Origin: Candidatus Nanopelagicaceae bacterium
GTDB lineage: Bacteria > Actinomycetota > Actinomycetes > Nanopelagicales > Nanopelagicaceae
Reading direction: 5' to 3'
Length of the DNA stretch: 48,176 nt
Assembly (NCBI GenBank): GCA_018883365.1
Contig: VEQF01000001.1
Coordinates: forward strand, 91,883 to 140,058
The translations under genes were made by a program, and so were the position numbers. This document shows positions 16,106 through 22,925 of this stretch, piece by piece. The notes beneath the pieces are model-generated. The model had not been told where the DNA came from. It saw only the letters and a program-made list of their open reading frames with translations, and made no database searches. Numbering within the stretch: position 1 is the first letter of the stretch; every line of letters begins with the position of its first letter.

Positions 16106-16318
16106 GTGCCAACCTACCAATATCAATGCAACTCTTGCGAGCATGCTTTTGAAGTGGTGCAGTCCTTTTCTGATGCACCAATTTCAGTGTGCCCGGAGTG
16201 CGGCAAAGATGTGCGCAAGATTTATTCAAATGTAGGAATCGTCTTTAAGGGTTCTGGGTTTTACAAAACAGACTCCGCTAGCAAGCCAAGCGAATCAAAA
16301 AGCTCGAGCGCTGATTAA
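16106..16318 (+). CDS. FmdB-family zinc-ribbon protein
   Basis: A 70-aa regulator-like zinc ribbon of unknown function. It opens with MPTYQYQCNSCEHAFEVVQ and has the paired CxxC knuckles CNSC and CPEC at about residues 8-11 and 29-32, the hallmark of the FmdB/CxxC_CXXC_SSSS family, followed by KGSGFYKTD and a Ser/Lys-rich tail. GTG start with a 6-nt spaced -10 box. Its stop at 16318 abuts the stop of a convergent 35-codon ORF at 16319. In Actinobacteria it commonly sits near folate cyclo-ligase and membrane protein genes, as here. Confidence 0.92.
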   Translation: MPTYQYQCNSCEHAFEVVQSFSDAPISVCPECGKDVRKIYSNVGIVFKGSGFYKTDSASKPSESKSSSAD

Positions 16319-16426
16319 TCAGCCCTCGTGATGTGGGGGTTTATCTCCCTTTATTTCAGCATCGCGAGTGACGTCAATCTCGTAATCAACTTCATCTGAA
16401 GTTACAGAAGGAAGAAACTCGCTCAC
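16319..16426 (-). CDS. Small acidic protein, 35 aa, no family recognised
   Basis: An ORF too short for routine gene finding fills the gap between the FmdB and MMPL genes on the reverse strand. It starts at GTG 16424-16426 (MSEFLPSVTSDEVDYEID) and ends with DKPPHHEG and TGA at 16319-16321. CATAAT lies exactly 6 nt before the GTG, the same leaderless pattern as well-supported genes here. The peptide is acidic, soluble, without signal or membrane segment, and ends in a PPHH motif. The stop directly abuts the FmdB stop. Function unknown; coding status is inferred from the start signal and exact fit in the gap. Confidence 0.5.
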   Translation of the reverse strand: MSEFLPSVTSDEVDYEIDVTRDAEIKGDKPPHHEG

Positions 16427-16443
16427 CTCATTATTATGCCAGC
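16427..16443. promoter_or_regulatory. 17-bp bidirectional promoter with overlapping -10 boxes
   Basis: Between the small ORF (minus) and the MMPL gene (plus). Plus strand: TATTAT (16432-16437), 6 nt, ATG 16444. Minus strand: CATAAT (16433-16438), 6 nt, GTG 16426. The two hexamers occupy almost the same base pairs, so RNA polymerase could start in either direction, one at a time. Confidence 0.5.
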
Positions 16444-18546
16444 ATGTTTGAATCACTAGGTCATGTCATAGCTCGCCACAAAAAGTTTGTACTTTCAATC
16501 TTTATTCTCAGCACAATCTTGGCTGGAGCAATAGGTTCACAGGTATTCAACAGGTTTGATTCGGGTGGCTACTCGGACCCAGGCAGTGATTCGGTAAAGG
16601 TTTGGGAGTATTTAGAGGATACCTTCAAGGTTAAAGACCCAGCAGTAGTTCTGGTTATTGATGCCAAAGATAAATCAGTTGATGATCCATCGGTTGTTGC
16701 TAAAGCGCAAGAGATTGAAAATGAGGTTAGAGGCGAAGCTGGTGTGGAAAGTGTTCTTTCATACTGGTCTTCCGGCGGAGCGCCATCTTTAAAAAGTAAA
16801 GATGGAACCGCAGGATTTCTTTTTGTTTATCTAGATTCCACAGACTTTACGGAAATCGATAAAGCTGGTGGTTACTATCAAGATAAATATGATGGAGCTC
16901 GTGGTGATTTAGAAATCTATGCCTCTGGCGGAGCGGTATTTGCAAATGCCATCAACGGTCGAATTCAAGATGATTTGAAAATTTCCGAGGCGATCTCAAT
17001 TCCACTTACATTCTTATTATTGATTCTGGTTTTCGGTGCAATGGCCGCATCAGCAATGCCATTAGTGGTTGGCGTTACCGCAATCTTGGGAACGTTTTTT
17101 GCCCTGTACTTAATGACCTTTGTTACCGATATCAGCATTTTCGCCCTGAACCTCACCACGGGACTTGGTCTGGGTCTTGGAATTGATTACGCGTTACTTA
17201 TTGTGAATCGATTCCGGGAGGAGTTACACAAAGGACTCTCAAACGAGGATGCGGTAGTAAACACACTACGTACTGCTGGAAAAACAGTTTTCTACTCTGG
17301 ATTAACGGTCGTACTCACCTTGGTTTCATTAACCTTCTTCCCGCAAAACTTCTTGAAATCGATGGGTTACTCCGGTGCAGTTGTTGTTGCGCTGGCCGTT
17401 GTTGGTGCATTGATTCCACTTCCCGCAATCTTGGCGATTATTGGACCAAAAGTGGACAAGGGAGTTGTGCGTAAAAGTGGCATAAAGCCAAAGGATGATG
17501 GACGTTGGGCTCAGCTGGCGCGATTTGTAATGAAGCGTCCAATCACCGTGGTAACCGGCTCTACTTTGCTTCTTGCAATTCTTATCGCCCCAATTGCTAA
17601 TGTGAAATTTAGCCAGGTGGATAGTCGAGTGCTTCCAAAAGATGATCGCGCCTACATCGCCTCAGATTTCATCGCGAAGGAATTTCCTGGTCAGGAAAGT
17701 AATCCAATTGAAATTATTTTCCCTAATGGCGCTAACCAAACCGCCGAAATCTCGACCTACTCCGCAGCTCTGGCACAAGTGCCAGGCATTGTGAGAGTTG
17801 GAATTCCGCAGACAACTGGCGAAAGTGTTCGACTAGTTGCAATTCACTCCATGCCGCCCAGAACTCCGGAGGCAGAGGATTTGATTCATAAGGTCAGAGA
17901 TCTTGCTGCGCCTGAAGGAACTTTGGTTGGTGGGGTTGCAGCGGATTACGCCGATACTCAGGGCGCAATTTCCAGCACCATGCCAAAGGTAGCAGGCTGG
18001 ATTATTTTCACCGTACTGCTGCTTTTGTTCTTCTTCACCGGATCTATTTTGCTGCCGTTAAAAGCAATCATTCTTAACTTTGCTTCCCTTGCTGCAACTA
18101 TGGGAGTTCTGACTTGGATTTTCATTGACGGGAAATTAACTTTCTTGGTCGGTGACTTTATAAATACGGGCACCTTGGATACCAGCACCATGGTTTTGGT
18201 TGCCGTGGTCGCATTTGGATTATCGATGGACTATGAAGTATTTCTCTTGTCTCGAATTAAAGAGGAGCATGACGCCGGAAAATCTAATGTTGAATCTGTT
18301 GCCTATGGTCTACAAAAATCAGCACGCATCATCACCGCGGCCGCGTTCATTTTGGCCGTGGTCTTTGGAACTTTCGTCATAAGTGGTGTTACCTCGATCA
18401 AGATGATGGGCTTTGGTGTTGCATTTGCAATTTTGTTGGATGCGACATTAATCCGAGCCTTCTTGGTTCCTGCGTTAATGCGCCTATTTGGCGAATGGAA
18501 CTGGTGGGCCCCCAAATCCTTGAAGCGTTTCCAGATTAATCACTAA
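16444..18546 (+). CDS. MMPL-family RND transporter
   Basis: A 700-aa membrane exporter of the MmpL/HpnN-like RND class, related to actinobacterial lipid and small-molecule exporters. It has one N-terminal helix, an outer domain (about 40-180), a five-helix bundle, a second helix-loop-bundle repeat from about 370, and about twelve helices in total. Proton-relay motifs occur in both halves: GLGLGIDYALLIVNRFREEL and FGLSMDYEVFLLSRIKEEHD. Cargo cannot be predicted; actinobacterial relatives often flank lipid genes, which is not the case here. The ATG has TATTAT 6 nt upstream, so the mRNA is probably leaderless. purU begins 18 nt downstream with its own -10 box. Confidence 0.92.
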   Translation: MFESLGHVIARHKKFVLSIFILSTILAGAIGSQVFNRFDSGGYSDPGSDSVKVWEYLEDTFKVKDPAVVLVIDAKDKSVDDPSVVAKAQEIENEVRGEAGVESVLSYWSSGGAPSLKSKDGTAGFLFVYLDSTDFTEIDKAGGYYQDKYDGARGDLEIYASGGAVFANAINGRIQDDLKISEAISIPLTFLLLILVFGAMAASAMPLVVGVTAILGTFFALYLMTFVTDISIFALNLTTGLGLGLGIDYALLIVNRFREELHKGLSNEDAVVNTLRTAGKTVFYSGLTVVLTLVSLTFFPQNFLKSMGYSGAVVVALAVVGALIPLPAILAIIGPKVDKGVVRKSGIKPKDDGRWAQLARFVMKRPITVVTGSTLLLAILIAPIANVKFSQVDSRVLPKDDRAYIASDFIAKEFPGQESNPIEIIFPNGANQTAEISTYSAALAQVPGIVRVGIPQTTGESVRLVAIHSMPPRTPEAEDLIHKVRDLAAPEGTLVGGVAADYADTQGAISSTMPKVAGWIIFTVLLLLFFFTGSILLPLKAIILNFASLAATMGVLTWIFIDGKLTFLVGDFINTGTLDTSTMVLVAVVAFGLSMDYEVFLLSRIKEEHDAGKSNVESVAYGLQKSARIITAAAFILAVVFGTFVISGVTSIKMMGFGVAFAILLDATLIRAFLVPALMRLFGEWNWWAPKSLKRFQINH

Positions 18547-18552
18547 GTAATC

Positions 18553-18558
18553 TAGAAT
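18553..18558 (+). promoter_or_regulatory. Putative leaderless -10 box of purU
   Basis: TAGAAT, then TCAGCG, then GTG at 18565. Confidence 0.5.
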
Positions 18559-18564
18559 TCAGCG

Positions 18565-19404
18565 GTGGATTTGATCGCTACTCTGCAATGCGCTGACCAA
18601 CCCGGCATCGTCCATGCCATGACGACTTCAGTTCTGGCCACTGATGGAAACATCATCGAAAATCAGCAATTTACCGACCCGGTCACGAATGCCTTTGTGA
18701 TGCGCACTCGTTTTGAAACCAGCTCGTCACTTGAACAAGCACGTGCCACCCTGGAAAAAGGTTTGTCACAATTCAAGCCAATCCTGCAGCTTCGAGATAA
18801 CGCAGCCCCGAAACGTGCATTGGTAATGGTGACTAAAGAGAGCCACTGCCTGCGCGATTTACTTTATTTATTAGAGCTAGGTGAGCTCCCAATTGAAATC
18901 CCAATTGTGGTGAGCAATCGTGAAGATTTAGCATCGCTAGTACAGGCCCATGGCATAAAGTTTAAGTATCTTCCGATTTCCGAAAGCTCTAAATCAAATC
19001 AAGAGCTGGAACTTGAGAAAATCATATTGGAAGAAAACATTGATTTTGTAGTTCTGGCGCGCTACATGCAGATTCTATCTCCGCAGTTCTGTAACAAATT
19101 TGCAAATCGCATCATCAATATTCACCACTCTTTTCTTCCAGGTTTTAAAGGTGCAAAGCCATATCACCAGGCGCATGCAAAAGGTGTAAAGATTATTGGC
19201 GCAACTGCACATTTTGTTACATCAGATCTAGATGAGGGTCCAATCATTGAACAAGATGTTGCTCATGTAACCCATGCCTCAACCCCAGAACAATTAATCT
19301 CAATTGGTCGAGATATTGAAAGAAGGGTTTTGGCAAAAGCGGTTAGATTATTCGCTGAAGATAAGATTTTTATTGTCGGAAATCGAACTGTAGTTTTTGG
19401 ATAA
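18565..19404 (+). CDS. purU: Formyltetrahydrofolate deformylase
   Basis: Hydrolyses 10-formyl-THF to formate and THF, balancing one-carbon pools and supplying formate for PurT-type purine synthesis. The 279-aa protein has an N-terminal ACT domain (LIATLQCADQPGIVHAMTT) and a C-terminal formyltransferase-fold domain with RYMQILS, the catalytic INIHHSFLPGF (Asn, His) and GATAHFVTSDLDEGPIIEQD with the active-site Asp. All key residues are present. GTG start with a leaderless -10 box. A tRNA-Arg gene lies convergently downstream. Confidence 0.96.
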   Translation: MDLIATLQCADQPGIVHAMTTSVLATDGNIIENQQFTDPVTNAFVMRTRFETSSSLEQARATLEKGLSQFKPILQLRDNAAPKRALVMVTKESHCLRDLLYLLELGELPIEIPIVVSNREDLASLVQAHGIKFKYLPISESSKSNQELELEKIILEENIDFVVLARYMQILSPQFCNKFANRIINIHHSFLPGFKGAKPYHQAHAKGVKIIGATAHFVTSDLDEGPIIEQDVAHVTHASTPEQLISIGRDIERRVLAKAVRLFAEDKIFIVGNRTVVFG

Positions 19405-19418
19405 ATTTTTTATTTAAG

Positions 19419-19491
19419 TGTCCTTGGCCGGAGTTGAACCGGCGACCTACCGCTTAGGAGGCGGTTGCTCTATCCACTGAGCTACAAGGAC
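19419..19491 (-). tRNA. tRNA-Arg (anticodon CCT)
   Basis: The reverse complement folds with acceptor GTCCTTG/CAAGGAC, D arm GCTC/GAGC, anticodon stem ACCGC/GCGGT around loop CTCCTAA (19454-19460; anticodon CCT at 19456-19458), and T stem GCCGG/CCGGC with loop TTCAACT. Discriminator A; CCA is not encoded, unlike the tRNA-Gln here. It decodes AGG, a rare arginine codon. Confidence 0.96.
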
Positions 19492-19547
19492 TTATGAATA
19501 ACGAAACAATAATAAACTAGTGAAACATGCGGGATTAAGTCGCTAAA

Positions 19548-19576
19548 TTGCACAAACAACGGGCTTCGGCTACCGT
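19548..19576 (+). promoter_or_regulatory. Putative sigma-70-type promoter of the dehydrogenase gene
   Basis: TTGCAC (19548-19553), a 17-bp spacer, then TACCGT (19571-19576). Start of transcription would fall near 19583, leaving a leader of about 29 nt before ATG 19612, with GGAG at 19595-19598 as a distant ribosome site. Confidence 0.5.
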
Positions 19577-19611
19577 ACGCAGAGAATCTCGTTTGGAGTT
19601 GATTTCATAAT

Positions 19612-20838
19612 ATGAAAGCCCTAGTAATTGGTGCGGGCGGCGTTGGTAGAGCGATAGCGAATATCGCAGCACGTAGATCATTTATTACCTCAATGGTCAT
19701 CGCTGATCGAACCCTCGCGCGCGCAGAAGAAGCCGTTTATCGTGTTAAAGATCCACGCTTTTCCGCAGCTCAGGTAAATGCTGCTGAACTCGAAGATCTA
19801 CGTGAGTTAATCCGTAAGGCCGATCCAGATGTAGTCATCAACGCGGTCGATCCGCGTTTTGTGATGCCTATTTTCTTGGCCTGCGAAATTGAAAATACGA
19901 ACTACATAGATATGGCGATGTCATTGTCTCGCCCACATCCGCACTATCCACATCGCGAAACCGGTGTGAAGCTTGGTGATGAGCAGTTTGCCCGCGATTG
20001 GAACTGGGAAGAAAGAAAAATTTATGCCCTGGTAGGTATGGGTGTAGAGCCAGGCATGAGCGATATTTTTGCCAAGTTCGCCGATGACCAATTATTTAGT
20101 CGCATTGATTCAATCACTGTTTTAGATGGTTCAAACTTGCGAGTTGAAGGGGCGAACTTTGCTCCATCATTTTCAATTTGGACCACCATCGAAGAGTGTT
20201 TGAATCCACCATTGGTTTGGGAAGATGGTCGCGGTTGGTTTACCACTGAGCCATTTAGTGAGTTGGAAACCTTTGATTTCCCAGAGGGAATTGGTCCGGT
20301 TGAATGTGTAAACGTAGAACACGAAGAGGTTGTTCTAATTCCACAGAAGATTGATGCCAAGAAAGTTAACTTTAAGTATGGTCTTGGTGCTGAGTTCATC
20401 CAGATACTTAAAACCATCAATATGTTAGGAATGGATCGCAAGGAAAATGTTGAGGTGCAAGGAGTTTCTGTTGCACCGCGCGATCTATTAGCCGCATCCT
20501 TGCCAGATCCAGCAACATTAGGATCACGCATGAAAGGTAAAACCTGTGCTGGCGCACTAGTACGTGGCCTTGATAAATCAGGTAAACCAAAAGCAGTTTA
20601 TATCTACAACGTTATTGATAATGAATGGTCGATGAAAGAGTATGGCGATCAAGCCGTGGTTTGGCAGACCGCCGTTAATCCTGTTATTGCAATGGAGTTA
20701 ATCCATAAAGGTGTTTGGCAGCCGCTTGGCGTAAATGGGCCAGAGTGGTTTGATCCAAAACCTTTCCTAGATTTACTTCCAGAATATGGCACCTCTTGGC
20801 ATATCCGCGATGAGGATGCCAGCGATATTCTTCCGTAA
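19612..20838 (+). CDS. Carboxynorspermidine / saccharopine dehydrogenase-family oxidoreductase
   Basis: A 408-aa NAD(P)-dependent enzyme. The N-terminus MKALVIGAGGVGRAIANIA is a Rossmann nucleotide loop; ADPDVVINAVDPRFVMPIF and ALVGMGVEPGMSDIFA follow, and the C-terminal half has LPDPATLGSRMKGKTCAGAL, KAVYIYNVIDNEW and a final WFDPKPFLDLLPEYG. This series of motifs, in this order, is that of carboxynorspermidine (carboxyspermidine) dehydrogenase, which reductively condenses a diamine with aspartate semialdehyde; saccharopine reductase is the sister activity. No carboxynorspermidine decarboxylase is adjacent, so the substrate is open. Homospermidine synthase lies 3.6 kb downstream on the same strand. 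The SDR gene overlaps by 1 nt. Confidence 0.82.
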   Translation: MKALVIGAGGVGRAIANIAARRSFITSMVIADRTLARAEEAVYRVKDPRFSAAQVNAAELEDLRELIRKADPDVVINAVDPRFVMPIFLACEIENTNYIDMAMSLSRPHPHYPHRETGVKLGDEQFARDWNWEERKIYALVGMGVEPGMSDIFAKFADDQLFSRIDSITVLDGSNLRVEGANFAPSFSIWTTIEECLNPPLVWEDGRGWFTTEPFSELETFDFPEGIGPVECVNVEHEEVVLIPQKIDAKKVNFKYGLGAEFIQILKTINMLGMDRKENVEVQGVSVAPRDLLAASLPDPATLGSRMKGKTCAGALVRGLDKSGKPKAVYIYNVIDNEWSMKEYGDQAVVWQTAVNPVIAMELIHKGVWQPLGVNGPEWFDPKPFLDLLPEYGTSWHIRDEDASDILP

Positions 20839-21632
20839 TGGATAGCGCACAAGGCTCACGCTCAATCGCATTAATTACCGGCGCTACCGTTGGAATTGGT
20901 GCAGCTTTCGCTGAGCTCTTGGCCCGCGAAAATCATGATTTAGTGATTGTGGCTCGCGACTTGGCCCGCCTAAATGAAAGAGCTGCTGAATGGCAAAGTA
21001 AATTCGGGGTACAGGTCGAAGTTATGCAGGCTGATCTTTCCCGCGATGAAGATATTCGTCGACTGGAGCTGCGTTTACAGAACATCAGCCGTCCTATAGA
21101 GGTATTGGTTAACAACGCTGGCTTCGGCATCAATAAAAGTTTTATCAAAAGCGATACTGCTGAAGAAATCGCTCTCCTCGATGTTCTGGTCACTGCACCA
21201 ATGCGATTAATGCACGCGGTCTTACCAAGCATGAAATCTCGAAACAGTGGTGTCATAATCAATGTTTCAAGTATCGCTGCTTGGATCGCTGGCGGTAGTT
21301 ACAGTGCGGCAAAGTCTTATATAACAGTTCTAACAGAATCATTACATGCGGAGTTAATGGGAACTAATGTAAAAGTTCACGCACTCTGCCCAGGTTTCAC
21401 CAGAACTGAGTTTCATCAGAGAGGTGGAATGAAGATGGGGGCCGTTCCTTCTTGGATGTGGTCAACCGCAGATGAAGTAGTAAATGCGGCATGGAAAGCG
21501 GCAAATGCGGGCAAAGCTATTTCAGTTCCTGGCAAGGCCTACAAGGTGATTTCGATGATTTCACGATTTGGCCCTCGTCCATTTGTTCGCAAAATGGGCA
21601 TGAACGTTCGTGTCCGACAACGCCAAAAATAA
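20838..21632 (+). CDS. Short-chain dehydrogenase/reductase
   Basis: A 264-aa classical SDR of the DltE/YqjQ-like type with TGATVGIGAAFA (NADP-binding TGxxxGIG, about 15-26), VNNAGFG, the catalytic Ser in NVSSIAAW and Tyr-x3-Lys in YSAAKSYI; then PGFTRTEF. A basic C-terminus (KMGMNVRVRQRQK) ends the protein. The start ATG overlaps the stop of the upstream dehydrogenase (TAATG), so both are read from one message. The substrate is not predictable. The 113 bp after its stop contain a weak CTCAC/GTGAG hairpin and the promoter and leader of the next gene. Confidence 0.9.
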   Translation: MDSAQGSRSIALITGATVGIGAAFAELLARENHDLVIVARDLARLNERAAEWQSKFGVQVEVMQADLSRDEDIRRLELRLQNISRPIEVLVNNAGFGINKSFIKSDTAEEIALLDVLVTAPMRLMHAVLPSMKSRNSGVIINVSSIAAWIAGGSYSAAKSYITVLTESLHAELMGTNVKVHALCPGFTRTEFHQRGGMKMGAVPSWMWSTADEVVNAAWKAANAGKAISVPGKAYKVISMISRFGPRPFVRKMGMNVRVRQRQK

Positions 21633-21733
21633 ACTCATTCTCAGCATTTTCTGTGGCGGTTGTGGAGTTTCCCTCACCATTTTGTGAGCAGCCAACCTTT
21701 ACTATTGGGGCTAGATAAACCGCTGCTTTTTAC

Positions 21734-21740
21734 AGGAGGA
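21734..21740 (+). promoter_or_regulatory. Strong Shine-Dalgarno of the exported protein gene
   Basis: AGGAGGA with 5 nt (TTCTG) before GTG 21746. One of the few near-consensus ribosome sites in the window; it fixes a GTG start and suggests high expression. Confidence 0.7.
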
Positions 21741-21745
21741 TTCTG

Positions 21746-22444
21746 GTGCGTAACTCATTTAAGTTCATTGGCAAGGGTGCAACTCTTTTGGCCGCTACTT
21801 CATTGCTGATGGCAGTAACCGCCGTTATTCCCGCAGAAGCTGCTAACAAGGCAGGCGCTCGATGCACAAAGGCAAACGCCAAAACCAAAATTGGTGGCGA
21901 CAACTATGTCTGCACCAAAAACCCAACAGTTAAAAACGCGCGTCTTACCTGGGTATGGGTTGGTTGCATCGATTCCAACAAGCTTTATCTAGAGGCAAAT
22001 GCTCGATTGAAGACCATCACTGAGTCAGCTGCTCAGGCCACCACAATGTTGGATTCTGAAATTGCGAAACTAAAGGCTGAAGCTCCTGCTGATGAGGCAG
22101 AGGCAAAGATTTACGATCAGAAAGCTGCAGATGCCAAGACTAAGCAAGCCGCTGCATTAGCTGATGCGAAGTTAAATACCGATGCTGCAGCAAAAGCTGG
22201 TGCAACCACCGCAGCTGGTAAGCAGTACACAACAAACGCAGCAACTTGGACCAAAGCTGCACGTAGCTATGAGTTAGCGGCGAAGAACTTTGAAAGAACC
22301 GCTGCCAGCTTGCGTGACAAGATTAATGAGGTTGCCAAGAAAGAAAAGCAAAAGCTAAATGTTCAGCAAACAGTTGAGAACTCAAAGACTGAGGTTTCAT
22401 CAACCTTGCAGAATCGCCGCAACGCTTGCCGCCCAGGCTTATAA
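21746..22444 (+). CDS. Exported alanine-rich coiled-coil protein, function unknown
   Basis: No named family recognised. The 232-aa product has a clear Sec signal (MRNSFKFIGKGATLLAATSL to about residue 32, cleavage near AEA-ANKAG). The mature start holds a Cys-pair module, GARCTKANAKTKIGGDNYVC, followed by an aromatic LTWVWVGC. The body (about 80-210) is Ala/Lys/Glu-rich and strongly helical, likely one long coiled coil, with a closing Cys near the end (RRNACRPGL). Four cysteines in an exported protein suggest disulfides. A strong ribosome site and a strong terminator argue for abundant, single-gene expression, as for a surface or periplasmic structural protein; that role is inference. Confidence 0.85.
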   Translation: MRNSFKFIGKGATLLAATSLLMAVTAVIPAEAANKAGARCTKANAKTKIGGDNYVCTKNPTVKNARLTWVWVGCIDSNKLYLEANARLKTITESAAQATTMLDSEIAKLKAEAPADEAEAKIYDQKAADAKTKQAAALADAKLNTDAAAKAGATTAAGKQYTTNAATWTKAARSYELAAKNFERTAASLRDKINEVAKKEKQKLNVQQTVENSKTEVSSTLQNRRNACRPGL

Positions 22445-22460
22445 ATTAAAGACTAGTTAA

Positions 22461-22493
22461 CAAAGGTCACGGTTTAACCAACCGTGACCTTTG
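22461..22493. terminator. Bidirectional terminator hairpin
   Basis: A perfect 14-bp stem CAAAGGTCACGGTT / AACCGTGACCTTTG with a 5-nt loop, followed by TCTTTGT on the plus strand. It lies between two convergent genes and its right arm encodes the last codons of the Rieske gene, so it can end transcripts from both sides. Confidence 0.75.
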
Positions 22494-22899
22494 TCTTTGT
22501 AACTCTAACTGGAACTGAAACTAAATTAGCTCTTGCGGGACCAATTTTCACATCGCCATTGATTGCAAACTCCGCACGATGATTTGGGCACACCCACTTG
22601 CCACCACTTCTGGTCACTGTGGTTCCTTCATGGGTGCATGAGAGATTTAGTGCACGATAAGCGTTTGCGGCCTTTCCAGTTCTTACCAAAGCGATCTCTT
22701 GTCCAGCTCCATCTGTAAATTGCACAACGCCGCCAACTTTTCGTAAAGCTGGATTGCGGGAAAGTGTTACATCTACTTTGCCATTTGCTAGCACTTTGAC
22801 ACCGGTTGCAGCAATAGCAGTTTCAGGTACTAAACCAAGCGTGAGTACAGCTAATCCACACAAGACTGCCCGGCGAGAAACCTCTTTTTGATTCTCCAT
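22474..22899 (-). CDS. Tat-exported Rieske [2Fe-2S] protein
   Basis: A 141-aa stand-alone Rieske protein. The N-terminus EVSRRAVLCGLAVLTLGLV with twin arginines and a hydrophobic stretch fits a Tat signal, as expected for a protein folded around its cluster before export. Cluster ligands are C88-T-H90 and C104-P-N-H107 (CTH with CPNH); the disulfide cysteines of bc1-type Rieske proteins are absent. Length and layout match small actinobacterial Rieske proteins of unknown partner. AGGAG 7 nt before the ATG is the ribosome site. It is divergent from the GGDEF gene and its C-terminal codons sit in a terminator hairpin. Confidence 0.88.
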   Translation of the reverse strand: MENQKEVSRRAVLCGLAVLTLGLVPETAIAATGVKVLANGKVDVTLSRNPALRKVGGVVQFTDGAGQEIALVRTGKAANAYRALNLSCTHEGTTVTRSGGKWVCPNHRAEFAINGDVKIGPARANLVSVPVRVTKTKVTVG

Positions 22900-22913
22900 T
22901 GACCGCTCCTAAA

Positions 22914-22919
22914 TACGAT
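22914..22919 (+). promoter_or_regulatory. Putative leaderless -10 box of the GGDEF gene
   Basis: TACGAT, then TAAGTG, then GTG 22926. It favours the second of two adjacent GTG codons as start. Confidence 0.5.
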
Positions 22920-22925
22920 TAAGTG

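Noticed and set aside
20022-20531. 169-codon open frame opposite the CANSDH-like gene
   Set aside because: Antisense shadow; Ser/Pro/Asn-rich with no recognisable domain.
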